From: Ceratothoa steindachneri | Lineage: Eukaryota > Arthropoda > Malacostraca > Isopoda > Cymothoidae | Length of the DNA stretch: 64,000 bases | Reading direction: 5' to 3' | NCBI GenBank assembly: GCA_963969495.1 | Contig: OZ018324.1 | Coordinates: forward strand, 155,152,672 to 155,216,671 | Shown: positions 23,401 through 34,559 of the stretch, in pieces | How positions within the stretch are numbered: position 1 is the first letter of the stretch | Layout of the letters: each line of letters opens with the position of its first letter | Program-made: the position numbers and the translations under genes | The notes under the pieces: model-generated | What the model saw: the letters and a program-made list of their open reading frames with translations, nothing else | The model's database searches: none | Told to the model about the DNA's origin: nothing

Positions 23401-24575
23401 CGTTTTTCTGGTTTTGTTTATCTATATATAGGTATTACGGCTTCCTGCATTCGCAGTTGGCTACTGGTAAATCCTTGTTTATAGTGTCTATTTCGGGGCT
23501 CATGATCAGGTAGTCGTATGTTTTGGAGGATACCTTCTGGTATGTGTTGGTCGATTTTGCTCCATATTCTTCTCGTTATTTCGTGTAGGGTAACATTTAG
23601 GGGTTCTACGTTAGTTAGGTCATGTAGGGTTGTTGCAGGGATGCAGTCTAAAGGCTTACGTCGAGGATGTATCGTAACGCTTGGTTCTGCACCGCCTGAG
23701 CTTTTCTTATCCTTGTTTTGCTTGCCAGGTGTAGCGGAATTGCCAGATATAAGAGGATTGTCCTTACCAGGAATAAGTACAGTTTCCGTTTGTTTCGGAA
23801 GGATAGCCTCCTGAATCTGTACAGCTGTTTAATCCTTGTTTTGGCCTTATCTATTTAATCGTTGAGATGGACGTTGTACCCTTTGGTATTGAACTATAGC
23901 CCTAAGGCTTGTCCTTCGGTAGTGTATGGGTATAGTTCTTCATTCACCACAACGTCATCTGTCTTGATACGGCCGACTGGGATAACCTTAAACTTGTCGT
24001 TGTTGGTTCGGATCTTGTTTCGCTTCTCATAAGCGTTTATATTCCCAATCTCGCCCGCCGTCCTGTTGGCTATATTGATATTTGTCGGCTAGTTGCACGT
24101 TAAGTGCATAGTCTTGGGTGGGGAGGGGGGATCGCTCGTGAATATAGTGTATAGGGCGAGGCTTAGGCAGCCCCTTTGGGGTACGCCAGCCTTCATAGTG
24201 AAAGGGTGTCCCTCATATCCATTTATTTTTATAGTCGCCTCCCTGTCCTCTAGTTAGTCGCAGAGGACTTTGGTGATGGTTGCTTCCATCCCAAGATCAC
24301 TGATCTTTTTCTTTAGTCCCGAAATCCAGACTTTGTCGAATGCGACATCTCTCAGTATTACGCCAACCTTCTTGTCTTGTGCTTTTGCTTTGGCAACGAA
24401 CTCTGTCATCAGGGCAAGGGCGGTTTCCGTCCCAAGGTGTTTTCGGAAACCATGTTGCTGCCTGTTGTACAGGTTCCCTGCGTCCAGATAGCACTTTAGC
24501 CTGTCATTTAGGAGATTTTCATAAAGCTTCCCTATGAACTCCAGGAGGGAGATAGGCCTGTACTTAACCTTTTAA
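23400..24575 (-). pseudogene. Jockey-like LINE reverse transcriptase, decayed, 5'-truncated
   Basis: Minus-strand reading from 24575 down: YRPISLLEFIGKLYENLLND, NRQQHGFRKHLGTETALALM, VGVILRDVAFDKVW, KVLCD (then a stop), FTMKAGVPQRGCLSLALYTI. The segment that should hold the catalytic YADD is missing near 24110-24130. C-terminal codons resume: GQALGL, IKQLYRFRRLSFRNKRKLYL, LYLAIPLHLASKTRIRKAQA and VQNQALRYILDVSL. Several stops. The AFDKVW box and the KLYRFR...RNK layout match Jockey/mobile-element-jockey type proteins common in arthropods. The element is opposite in orientation to its LINE neighbours. Confidence 0.82.
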
Positions 24576-26334
24576 TCAACGATTTAACTTTTTAGTTAAC
24601 TTTGAAGATCACTAACGGACTAATTAACTTTCATTACATTTACATGCCGTTAATTCAAGTCTGTTGACTTACAAATAATTTAAAGTACATCCGTATCTCA
24701 TTTCAGTTTCAGCGTGTCAATAACTATGCAAATTGTGCGGGAACAAGAGCGGCGCTCTCAAATTGCGCCTGGGAGTGAGGAGAGATTGTATGTGACGGTG
24801 CACCGATGGTCGATTGCTTTCAAAGAAAAGAGAAAATTCATGTAATCCCGTGTGTGTGTTTTTTTAATTATTATAAAATAAAAACTTTCAGGGCAATTTT
24901 TGGCAAACAGTTTCATAACATATTTCAAATTTTGTAAATAATCAACTGATTATGGGCATTTGAAGGAATGAGTGGGTTGACATCAATGATGCTGAAACTG
25001 ATAGTGCCATTGGACCTCCACAGGAAGAGGCTCAGAACCCCTGACCCCACCTGGACGACTACTTTATGTTCAAGTCCAGGAAAGTAGATAAGTTACTCGT
25101 ATTTTACAGCTGCCAGCTGTTTCTGTCCAAGACTATCTTAATCAAGTGGCACAAGACAATCCTCACTAATCTCAAGCAGCACATAAAGAAGACTCACCCA
25201 GCAAGGTTCATACAATTTGAAAATCGAGTACTGTGAGGTTCATCTTATGGAAAATCACCAATCAAAGCAGTGGTTTTCTTGCGATTCTAGCAGCAGCAGC
25301 AGCAGTCTGTTTTCACCTGGTGCCAAAAAGCACCCTAACTAACTAAACATTAGCGAGTTTCTTGACATTACTGCTTCTGTGTCGTATCCAGGCTGTTGTG
25401 GACAAAATATTCAGATATTTTCGTACCTAACATGCTGTACTCAGCGTTGTGAAGTCTAACACGTTCGAGAAACTGTTCAAGACCCTGAATCCAAACAAGA
25501 GTCCCACCCCGAGGAGAACGCTGTGCAGGCGAATAGTTAAATCGCATAGTGACTTACTTGAAACAGTACTTGATCAGATATTTCTCATTTTTTGTAATCT
25601 TTATATCCAATACTGAGGATGACATTTTAATATTGCTTCTACTTCTAGAGGGCACGCCCACTTTCAATAAGTTTACAAGTTATGTGTAAAATAATCAAAT
25701 ACACACAAAACCATTGAGCTTTAATTCAATTATTTCGAATTTGTCATTATTGAATTTTTTACGTTTTCTAAAATGTGTCCTTTATAAGAATATGTCATTC
25801 CTATAGTGATATTTCGATAATTCCGTTATAGTGAGGTCATAGTTGAGTGAGGATGTGCTACCTTCATGGAAGATATCGTGTAGAATATATTTATACTTGA
25901 GTTACTTTATAGCCCCAAGAATTTCACTTCAACTTTAAAATATTAAAACTTATGATTTTATTTTAATTTCAGAGTTCTTGACGATGTTCCGTGTGTGGCC
26001 ACCACAGCTGAGAGTTGGTCTGTCTACAAGAAAGCTTGTCTGGACATAACTTTCAATTGATTGGACCCCATCACCAGCCAAAGACTGCATGGAGTGCTCT
26101 CGTGCATTAGGCTCACAGGCCATCATACCTATCATGTGCTTGCACAGGCTATAGTCAACATCAACTACCAATTCCACATTTAGAACAAAATCACCCGGTT
26201 AGATTTTAGATAGTTGATACTCTAATTCTATTAATATTAGATTATTGTCTTATTGTTTATTATTTTATTAGTTTATTAACAATTAGTATTATGATTTTTA
26301 TAAATAAATTGTATTTGAATTTTACTTATAAATT

Positions 26335-26386
<52 letters not shown>
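26335..26386. repeat. (ATC)n trinucleotide microsatellite
   Basis: About 17 uninterrupted ATC repeats within an intron-like gap of the hAT fossil. Confidence 0.95.
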
Positions 26387-26510
26387 ACTCTATAATTTAA
26401 GAAGGGGATTTTTTTGAGTATTTGAATAATAATTTCATCTTAGTTTGGTTATGACTTATGTTTTTTATCAAAGTTATTTCTAATAATTCTTTTATAATAT
26501 AAAAAAACAA

Positions 26511-26730
26511 AATGGTGAAGCTCAGAAATAAATATAAGTATCGCAATTTTGTGAATTTTTAAACCCCAAAGAATTACAAATGGCGAAGTTCAGAAAATTT
26601 ATTTTTATATATCTTTTTCTTCTATAACTATATTTTAGCAACGTGATATTTTGAAAGGGGGGAAATTTAGTTTAGAGTTCCTTTTTAAAATTATTATAAG
26701 TGGCGAAGCTCAGAAAATTTATAAAAATTT
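26511..26730. repeat. Three diverged copies of a 22-bp motif
   Basis: TGGCGAAGCTCAGAAAATTT-like blocks at about 26512, 26580 and 26700, each followed by AT-rich filler. Spacings are about 68 and 120 bp. Confidence 0.7.
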
Positions 26731-26919
26731 AACCATGTCTGCTTTTTTTTAGATTTTAAATTTTAATCTTAGTAGTGAAGCCTTTGTCCAGTTTGGAACA
26801 GATGTCGACACGCTACTAATGTCTCAGGATATGGACGACCACCCTGATAGTGATGCTGCTGCTGTATCTGCCCGGTTATCCACCCTATTATCTCCCATGC
26901 CATTGGATTAACTTCATCA

Positions 26920-27620
26920 TCACACAGGTTTTTCATCATATTTCATGAAAAAATAATCTAAAATATATCTGCTTAGGTAGCTTTGATGTAGATAGTCTTT
27001 AAACAATGTACCTGTTAGTGAAGCTTTAATGTATTGTCCATTGTATTGGCCGTAAGGGTACATCGATGTGTTTACCTGGCTTCAGTGCTGACGGGACTCA
27101 GCACCCTGCCCGGTCCCACCTTAGCTTCCGCTCCATCATCCACTAACACCTACATTCTCCTTTTCTGTAACACCAGCTAAGCAGAACGTTCACGGATGGC
27201 GTCAGCTCAGTTTTTTCTCTAGCAAATTCTTTATTTCTAAAAACAGACCCCCATTTTCCAATGAAAACGACAACTATAAGTGTCGTAGAATGCCCCCCCC
27301 CCTTTTTGTTCTAAGAGTGCTAAGTGTCTAATATATTGATATTATAATAATATCTTAAAGAATCGAGCCGTTGGAAACACGTAAGGATATAGAGAAACGC
27401 ACAATAATTCCCAAAATAAACTTATATTTTAACTTTAACAATTGAATACACAACATTTAAACATTAACTACAGCAATACTCTGAATATTATCATAAAAAA
27501 ATTAATTCAATTAGTTTGACCCTCTAAAATTGGTTAATTTCGCTACATACCTCAGTAATATAAGATTTAGGCTTACGGACTCAACTGGAGTTTAAATCCC
27601 TCAGGAATGTTATTGTCTCA
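26920..27620. other. No gene recognised
   Basis: A GC-richer patch at about 27055-27130 contains CAGTGCTGACGGGACTCAGC; otherwise AT-rich. Confidence 0.35.
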
Positions 27621-27722
27621 CGCCTCGTGCCGTCTGGCCAGATGTAGGTGGGCGGGATCACGATGTCCTTTTGGCGAGGGTAGCAGCTGGGGGGTCCACA
27701 CGGTATTCCGGGGGGGGGGGGG

Positions 27723-28345
27723 TTCTTCAAGGACGAGAACAATTACGGTGCTTCATGCGGCACCAAGGTAGTCGTGGTCTCTCTGGCGAGAGGGAGGCGA
27801 ACTTGGTTCTTAAACCAAGTTAACTTGGAGTGCGGTGTGACCACCGAGTAACGAGCTCGAGGGGGAGCTTTTCTCCTTCGTTACTTAATTCCTCATGGAC
27901 GAGGACTGAACTGGGGGAGGGTCTTCTTCAAGGGCGAGAATCGATGAGGGGGGGGAGGGTTTCTCTGACGAGAATAAGTTACTTAAAGTTCGGTTTGGTA
28001 ACCAGGAACTAGCTCGAGGATGAGCTTCTTCTTAGTTCCAGTCTTCTTCAAGGGCGAGTATAACGGAGGGGGGGTTTCTCTGACGAGAATAAGTGGAACT
28101 TGGTTCCTCAACCAAGTTAGCTTATACGTTCGGTGTGGCCACCGAGTAACGGGCTCGAGGGGGATCCTTTTCCTTCTTATTTTCTTAATTCCTCAAGGAC
28201 GAGGAATACCCCTGGTGTTTACGATGCACCAGGATATGAGGAGTGTCTCTGACGAGAGTAAGTTGAACTTAACAAAGTTAACTTAACGTTTGGTTTGATA
28301 ACCAGGGACTAGCTCGAGGATGAGCTGCTTGTTAGCCCTTTAAGG
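27723..28345. repeat. Tandem array of hairpin-rich units (about 150 bp x 4)
   Basis: Units begin at about 27723, 27889, 28043 and 28189; units 1/3 and 2/4 are most alike, so the higher-order period is about 310 bp. Each unit is a row of short hairpins: TTCCTC-AAGGAC-GAGGAA (28189-28206), TCTC-TGAC-GAGA (27960, 28076, 28245), AACTTGGTT-N4-AACCAAGTT (27800-27821 and again in unit 3), CGGTG-TGAC-CACCG (27833-27846), and AGCTC-GAGGAT-GAGCT (28011, 28312). In units 2 and 4 the fourth hairpin is instead GGTT-TGGT-AACC, with both stem sides changed. GC is well above background. No open frame spans the array. An inverted relative lies at 41.4-41.9 kb. Confidence 0.75.
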
Positions 28346-28924
28346 TAGGTAGCCCTGCCTCTCTTGCAGAGTACTTCTTGGTCTGGCGAGCCAAGTAATC
28401 TACCTCTCCAGTCTCGGTAGCCCGATCTTAATTCGGGGACTTCGTCACCTAGAGACTGAGGTATACTACCTCGATTTTCCTCAGTGTTTCTCATTTATAC
28501 CTTGTCACCCCACTGGGGGAGTGGTAAGGGGGGGAGGGGCTTGAGGACAGCCCCAGGAGGGTTCTTATGCCAAACGGTTTTTCCCACCATGTCTTACATC
28601 GGCTCCTCGTTAGCCTTCGAGCTTGGGAGAAACACGTCTCCAATTTCTTATTTGACGTGAAATTGAATCTCACTCTCCTGGGGGAGATCTTGCATTTTAA
28701 CCTTTAGGTCTTTTATAGCGCCGAGTGGTGCGGCGCTGCGGTTACGCGCTTGACCCGCCGGTGCCTGGGGCCGGATGTCCTTGCGGTAACCGCCTCGTGA
28801 CTCCACTACGAGAGAACAGTGGGGGGGGGAGAGTGACGATTCCCCTACAATAAGCAAATATAAAAGCAGCGCACCCAATCCCTATGTAACCTTTTCCCAT
28901 ACACGCCTATTTTGTTAAGTACTG

Positions 28925-29345
28925 ACCTTTGCACAGGAGTTCCCTTCTCACCTCCTTCACTCGATAGAGGAGTTTTACCTCTATCCCTATTATGGCCGTC
29001 CTTGGGTAGCTCCGCCTGTTCTAAGGAGTGCACCGCCCCCTTGCGTTGTCTTACGGGTCTCTCCAAGTCTCTATTAATGGAGAGTGTTTCTCCCTCTCCA
29101 ATAGATACAAGTTCAGGGGCTTCCCCCTTACCCCATTGTGCAGAGTTGCCTTCGGTGGCTCTAGTCTAATGGCGGGCCCCCTATATTTGCTCAGGGCTCC
29201 ATTGAAGATTCTCTCAGTGGAGAGGGCGCTTTTCCCTCTCAAATCGTAGCAGGTTCAGGGGGAAGGGGATTTCTCTTATTTCCTGTTGAAGAGTTGCCTC
29301 CAAGCGACTTTTCACTTGTGGCGAGTTCCTCTTTGCTTTCTCAGG
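28925..29345. repeat. Second hairpin-rich tandem block (about 120-170 bp units)
   Basis: Three loosely similar units. Hairpins include GATAGAGG...CCTCTATC (28963-28985), CTATTAATGGAGAG...CTCTCCAATAG (29072-29104) and GGAGAGGG...CCCTCTC (29216-29239), each followed by a variant of TTCAGGGG...AGAGTTGCC. Likely related in style to the 27.7 kb array, though direct sequence identity is low. Confidence 0.55.
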
Positions 29346-29780
29346 GAACCGCTAAGGACACGCAAGATAAGAGACACACCAGTATCGGTTCACAGCCCCG
29401 CTTGTGGGGAAAGATGAACTATCTCAACTCACTTAGATAGGTAAAGGCGTCGTCGTCCCCTGGGTATTGCCAAGACACCTTGTCGAGCCGAAGTTTGTTA
29501 CGTTAATGGGAGCCGGCATGCTCGAGCTCCTTCTTTTCCCAACATAGGTCGGGGTGCCGATCCAGTGACGTTCATGACGGCCCATAAGCCCTTTGAGTGG
29601 TGCCTGAACAGGATACATGACACCTTTGGGGGGATGTTCAGTTAGAGGCCCCTGCTGATGTAGAGATGGTCTCTACCGATCCTTTGTTCATTTGAAGATT
29701 GACTACGGATGTGAGTTTTACGCATCTGCCCCCATTCCAGACTAGTATTTGCGGGAACTACTTCTCGTAAATACTTCTCG
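29345..29780. other. GC-rich stretch without a recognised gene
   Basis: Continuation of the GC-rich block; no frame with recognisable motifs. Confidence 0.35.
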
Positions 29781-29955
29781 AGGTGGTGAAGAGTTCGTCT
29801 GTGGAACAGTTCAAATCTAGACTGAATGATGCAATCTATGAATATGTATAAAACGTAGGGTCAAGTAGATTATAAAAGTAAGTTAAATAGGTTTCAGGTA
29901 TTCTATTAAAATTTCCTGATTGTGTCCTTTTTCACATCACAATCAGGTATCTTTT
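29780..29955 (+). mobile_element. CR1-like LINE 3' end fragment and small hairpin
   Basis: Codons at about 29785-29850 read VVKSSSVEQFKSRLNDAIYE, the usual C-terminus of CR1-like ORF2 (compare SVNQFKLRLDKVLKS near 21790). At 29916-29950 CCTGATTGTG pairs with CACAATCAGG around an 11-15 base loop. Confidence 0.6.
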
Positions 29956-30439
29956 CCGATTTCGGTACCCGCAAAAGCGGGTGGGAGAGACTTCACCTGT
30001 GATATGCTTTTTCTCATGCTATATGTTAGGGCTTTCCCCAATTAGGACCTCCTTGGTATGGTCAGCAATGTCCTTTGAGGTACTACTATTAATTGTGATT
30101 CCTTGTGACTCCCTCAGTCGCCAGCGGATCTCATTGCAACCGAGGCCGATTTCAACGGTACCTATGTCGATGAGTGTCGCCAGTCATACTTTAATCCCTT
30201 TGGGTAGGAAACTCGCTAGGAAACATTTTCGAGCGATTGGTTTAGCTCTCGGGCCGGTGGTGCCTCTGGTGCTGACCTGAAGTGTACCACCTTGGACAAT
30301 TTGTTACTACGCCTCTACTCTCAAAGTTTCCACAGCTCTATGCTTCTTGCGTTAGACTTTTAGGAGCACACTTCCTTTCACGTTGGATGTGTGCCAGTGT
30401 ACACGCATAGCTCAAAGTACCAGGAGGGTGTTGGCTTCC

Positions 30440-30862
30440 ACGCCGTGTACCATCTGTTTGAAGTCAGCGGGGGCTCTACCAAGCACTGCATCTGTATTCA
30501 TGGCGGAACTGTGTTCCCGGACATGTGGTAATTGCGGTGAATAAGCATGCCAATGATAGTGTCGAAGAGTCCGCGAGGATTGGGCAACCAGATCAGCGTT
30601 TCGCTCATCCTCATACCGACCTCGTGGCAATAATCAGCGCAGCCATTCAGGCTGCCCGGCAAATGAGGTAAGAGAAGGACGGTGTGAACTTAAAGTTGCG
30701 CCGCAACTGTTCTCATGCTGCGACGGCTTCATGTCATTTTCTGTCGTCTTCGAATTGGGCACACTCTTGAGACGCACAGCCATTTAATGGAGGGCTATCT
30801 TGCACTTTACTGCGACGACTGCATTGTCCCCCAGACTGTTCGGCACATTCTTTTGAATAATT
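30440..30862 (+). pseudogene. LINE RNase H and C-terminal remnant
   Basis: Plus-strand pieces read GGSTKHC, then a shifted VPGHV-type segment (around 30515-30540), then ESARIGQPDQRFAHPHTDLV and AIISAAIQAARQMR, and finally SRLRIGHTLETHSHLMEG-like codons and the cysteine-rich CDDCIVPQTVRHIL (about 30740-30850). That order (RNase H end, RIGHT/HLM box, C-C knuckle) is typical of LINEs of the I/Jockey groups that carry RNase H. A longer relative lies at 58035-58560; here the catalytic first half of RNase H is deleted. Confidence 0.7.
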
Positions 30863-30865
30863 TGT

Positions 30866-32502
30866 GAAAAAGCAAGGCGGTTGTATGATTACCTTAAGCG
30901 AGACAGCCCTAGAACCAGTGTGCAAAGGGATAAATTTAAAGTGAGTAGGGGGTGGTTTGATCGATTTAAGAAGCAAAGTGGTATTCACAGTGTTGTTAGG
31001 CATGGGGAGGCTGCCAGTGCAGACAAAGTTGCTGCTGAAAAGTTTGTTGGGAATTTAAAAACTTTGTAGAGAGTGAGGGATTTACTCCTAACCAAGTTTA
31101 TAATTGTAACGAAACTGGCCTCTTCTGGAAGAAGATGCCTAAGAGGACCTACGTCACATAGGAGGAGAAATCATTGCCAGGACAGAAGCCTATGAAAGAC
31201 AGGCTTACACTCTTATTTTGTGTTAATGCTAGGGGGGACCTCAAAATTAAACCTTTGCTTGTCTACCATCAGAAAACATAAGATTGTTCAAGAAAAATAA
31301 TGTTATAAAAAGTGTAATGTGTAGGGCTAATAGTACAGCTTAGATAACAAGGCAGTTACCATTCAAGGCCCTTCTGGTAGTGGACAATGCTCCTGCTCAC
31401 CCTCCATGCATGGAGGAAGATCTGGTGGGTGAATACACCACTCCTATAATCCAGCCCATGGATCTGCAGGTCATTTCAAACTTCAAAAAGCTTTACACAA
31501 AAGCACTTTTTCAAAGGTGCTTTAAAGTGCCCTCTGACACAGAACTATCCCTCAGGGACTTTTGTAACAACCATTTCAATATCCTTCATTGCTTGAGGAT
31601 AATAGACAAAGCCTGGGGAGAAGTTTCTTTCAGGACGCTGAACTCGTAGCAGCCAGAGACTTTGAAAACTTTGACACAGAGCCTGCGGGGGTGGATGATA
31701 TTGTGTCCCTGGGGAAAACCATGGGTTTGGATGTAGACAGTGATGATGTGGAGGAGTTGGTCGAAGATCACATAAATCAGCTGAGCACTAAAGAACTTCA
31801 AGAACTGCACAGGAAACAGCAAGAAGTTGAAGAGATTTCTTCTCCAAAGGAGGAAAGTAAGGGAAGCATTTCCACTACAGAAATTAAAGAGCTGTTACCA
31901 CTGGGCGAAAACACAGAGAGTTGCAGAAATGGCATCCTAACACTGCAGTGGTCAACAGGAGCATCAACGTGTTTAATAGCAACGTTATTGATCATTTTAG
32001 AAAAATTCTGAAAAATCGTCGAAGGCAGAAAACATTGGACAGGTTTTTAAAGAAAGAATCTCAAGATTCCTCTAGTACCAAAAGACAGAAAAAAGAAAGA
32101 ACACCGGGAAGAGAGAAAACACCAGGAGGGATGTTATTTGATGCTTTTATCGAAGGTGACTTCCCTTCTAAACAGTAACATCAACATCCCTCCTCCATCT
32201 CCTCTCCACCTTCCACTTATGCCATCAGCTCACCTCAGTACAGGTAAAGTGCAGTTAATTTTTTATTTATTTCATGTATGTACAGTACTGTATATTTATT
32301 GTTTTTTTTCATAGCTTTTATGTATTTTATGCTTAAAATATTATTACATATAAAGATTTAAATAAGCAATCATCATGTGGGGCTGGAATGGATTAATCCA
32401 ATTAACATTAATTTTTATGGGAAAAATGATTCGCCATTCGTACAACTCGCAATTCGAACAGCCTTCTGGAACAGATTGTGTACGAATGGCGGGGTTTTAC
32501 TG
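30866..32502 (+). mobile_element. Tigger-like (pogo) DNA transposon, left end missing
   Basis: The right end, reverse-complemented, reads CAGTAAAACCCCGCCATTCG, a Tigger-type terminal repeat, and is followed directly by a TA microsatellite. No matching left end: the transposase begins mid-domain right after the LINE knuckle remnant, so the left part was lost or replaced. Confidence 0.8.
30868..32178 (+). pseudogene. Tigger transposase (TIGD1-like), frameshifted
   Basis: Cut-and-paste transposase of the pogo/Tigger group. Fragments in order: the second half of the CENP-B-type DNA-binding domain (30881-31069: VSRGWFDRFKKQSGIHSVVR, HGEAASADKVAAEKF); decayed DDE core (31070-31340, stops; the FWKKMPKRTY region near 31130 and LLFCVNARGD near 31210); second catalytic region (31375-31649: VVDNAPAHPP, IIQPMDLQVISNFKKLYTKA, RCF); the acidic tail (31589-32011, another frame: SDDVEELVEDHINQLSTKEL); and the C-terminus to TAA at 32176-32178 (RRRQKTLDRFLKK). 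At least three frame changes. The first 100 or so residues are absent. Confidence 0.88.

Positions 32503-32504
<2 letters not shown>

Positions 32505-32575
<71 letters not shown>
32505..32575. repeat. (TA)n microsatellite at the Tigger right end
   Basis: About 71 bp of TA repeats immediately after the terminal repeat; TA is the Tigger target site, so the repeat may have grown from the duplicated target or been the landing site. Confidence 0.95.
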
Positions 32576-32576
<1 letters not shown>

Positions 32577-32742
32577 AAAGCAAATATTTTTTAATGTAGA
32601 CAATGTTTTTTCTTGGGAAAATTAAAAAAAGTGCTTTATTCTTTTAGGCTATTGCAATTGCATCATGTTGTATTATACATTATTTTAAGGTCATTTCAAA
32701 ATGGGAGGTTGCACACCCACACACCCCGAAATTATAAAAAAA

Positions 32743-33190
32743 AATCGTAATATTCCTAATTCGAAAGCCTAACATTGGATTCGAATTCAAAAGGCGATTG
32801 CTAAATGTCGTTAGGCCTCTAGTTTTTCTATCGTGTTCCTTGATTTCAAACATATAAGCCTCACCCCCCGAATGTTATTTAAATCAATCATATTTTCTTT
32901 AAAATTTATTAATATGATTTGTCCATATCTTATTTGAATTCAGAAAAAAATCCCTGTGAATTTTGAATCAGTATAATGTGACTCAAAATTCAATATTTGT
33001 CTCCCAAGATGGCGGCCAACCTACTTTTCGCCATAACATCATAATTAGAAATTTGCCCACATTAATTAGGGAAGAAGCTATATAGAGTATATTTTTTATA
33101 TACACTATAGAGAGTATATCTTTGATATACACTATATAGCATTTGCGTATTTTTTATAAAAAGAGATTTCGTATAACAAAGCGCCCCCCA
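32743..33190 (+). repeat. Dispersed repeat R1, copy 1
   Basis: 32743-32853 and 33001-33065 match the reverse complement of 55395-55583 at roughly 90-95% by eye (shared AATATTCCTAATTCGAAAGC, CCCAAGATGGCGG and ATAACATCATAATTAGAAAT). About 145 bp at 32856-33000 is absent from the other copy. The right side has a 30-40 bp tandem duplication (AGAGTATAT...TATATACACTATA). Confidence 0.75.
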
Positions 33191-33199
33191 AATTCGCAT

Positions 33200-34500
33200 G
33201 GGGGCATAAACCCAACATTAGCCATAAATATAATTAAGGTTGACTCGATAAGTGGAAATAAAAAAAAAAAAGCTAGGACAAAACAATAATTTTTTGTTTG
33301 TAGGCGTGAGCACAAATAGGCTTGATATGTGTGAAGTGACTGAAAGCCTCTTAAATTACCGAATTATTGATAGCGCAAGGTCCATGACTGGACCAGCAAT
33401 GAAACCTCCTCTTCTGTTGTTGACACTAAAAAGTTTGAAGACACATTTAATGTGATCAGTACACAAAACACATACAAGAATACTTTAAATTACAATACCA
33501 ATGAAAATGAAAATATATTCTTAAATGCCTCACTCAGGAGTACTCACCAGGGGATGATTAACTTTAAACTCACCTGACATAGAGAATATAGTATGATAAC
33601 GATTCTCCTACTCCAGAATACCACCATAAAAGAAGAACGAAAGGCTAATTATCTATTAAGGCTTGGTTTTTCGGTGACGTAGGAGGTGAAGGGCCACAGA
33701 AGAGGTTTTCTGTTGACACCCTGCTTGTCTAGAATCTCAAAACAAAGATCCAAAGGCCCCTACATTCTGTTCACCAAATCTTACCACCAAAACAATTTGG
33801 CAACTCCACACTGTACTATCGTTTGACCATTTCTCAATCATCAGGCAAATTGCGCTTGAGAAACCCATGCCCCACCAACCTCATGCACTTACATTAACGA
33901 TAACAGAGATGAATGGTACAATTTCACCAACCATAATAAATACATATTCGAAGATTACTTATCCTCTCAGTTTAGTGGCATTAAAGAAACTTTCATACAA
34001 TTCACCAAACTATTTTATCCAGCAAGTAATAAGTACATTTTTAGGGGAAGCCTAAAACACTCCAACCCAAACTTCTCCTCCCGAATCAACTAGTCAGCAA
34101 AAACTCAGGAAATCTACGTAAACAAACATGGACCCAAACTAGCACGCACAACAAAAATATAACAGGGAACTATGATAGATTTGGGGTAGCAATAATAAGT
34201 TTGACCATCTCTCCTAGCAGATAAACGGATCAAATAGCTAAAGACGACTTTCTGTCTGGAAAAGGGATAGCCAACCAGAACTGCCTCTGTACTTGTCACT
34301 TTCCGCTGCTGCATGAAAGATTGTGTACGCGCCTGCTAGTCTTAAATCTAGCAAGCTGGAATTTATGTGAGAAAAGTATTGCAAACGTTTGGGGTGCAAT
34401 GTTGCACGTCCGGCCCTGGTGCTGTATGGTTTCCTGCCTTGGGACACTGCCGGCTGGAGGTGTGCAGGTTTCAACCACTTAATTTTTAAGGGCTCTCCTA
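33200..34500. other. No gene recognised
   Basis: Short frames only; no motif seen on either strand. Confidence 0.4.
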
Positions 34501-34559
34501 GCGACTATCTGCATGGGCATAAGACGTCGTTAAACCGATTATTGATGACAGTGTTCTTT

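Larger units (their letters stand above)
24960..26915 (+). pseudogene. Fossil BED-finger / hAT transposase (ZBED-like), split by intron-like gaps
   Basis: Four separated coding blocks. Block 1 (25045-25233) reads LTNLKQHIKKTHPARFIQFE, the end of a degenerate BED zinc finger. Block 2 (about 25435-25545) reads SNTFEKLFKTLNPNKSPTPR with a frameshift. Block 3 (25970-26200) reads DVPCVATTAESWSVYKKACL, DITFN, stop, LDPITSQRLHGVLSC, RLTGHHTYHVLAQAIVNI: the hAT catalytic-domain start, with TGG of the usual Trp changed to TGA. Block 4 (26768-26912) reads SEAFVQFGTDVDTLLMSQDM. Block 3 begins right after TTTTAATTTCAG, and block 4 after TTTTAATCTTAG, so these may be old exons. Non-functional. Confidence 0.75.

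Noticed and set aside
27955..28260. CTGACGA inside the hairpin array matches the hammerhead ribozyme core CUGANGA.
   Set aside because: No following stem II plus GAAA, and no cleavage-site UH stem. In unit 1 the motif is CTGGCGA. Most likely chance within a TCTC-TGAC-GAGA hairpin.
28700..28800. GCGCCGAGTGGTG ... GGTTACGCGC resembles a tRNA or SINE head.
   Set aside because: No B box at proper distance and no cloverleaf can be drawn.
32377..32603. Open frames over the TA repeat (Ile-Tyr repeats), also at 44461-44727 and 47365-47835.
   Set aside because: Translations of a dinucleotide microsatellite.
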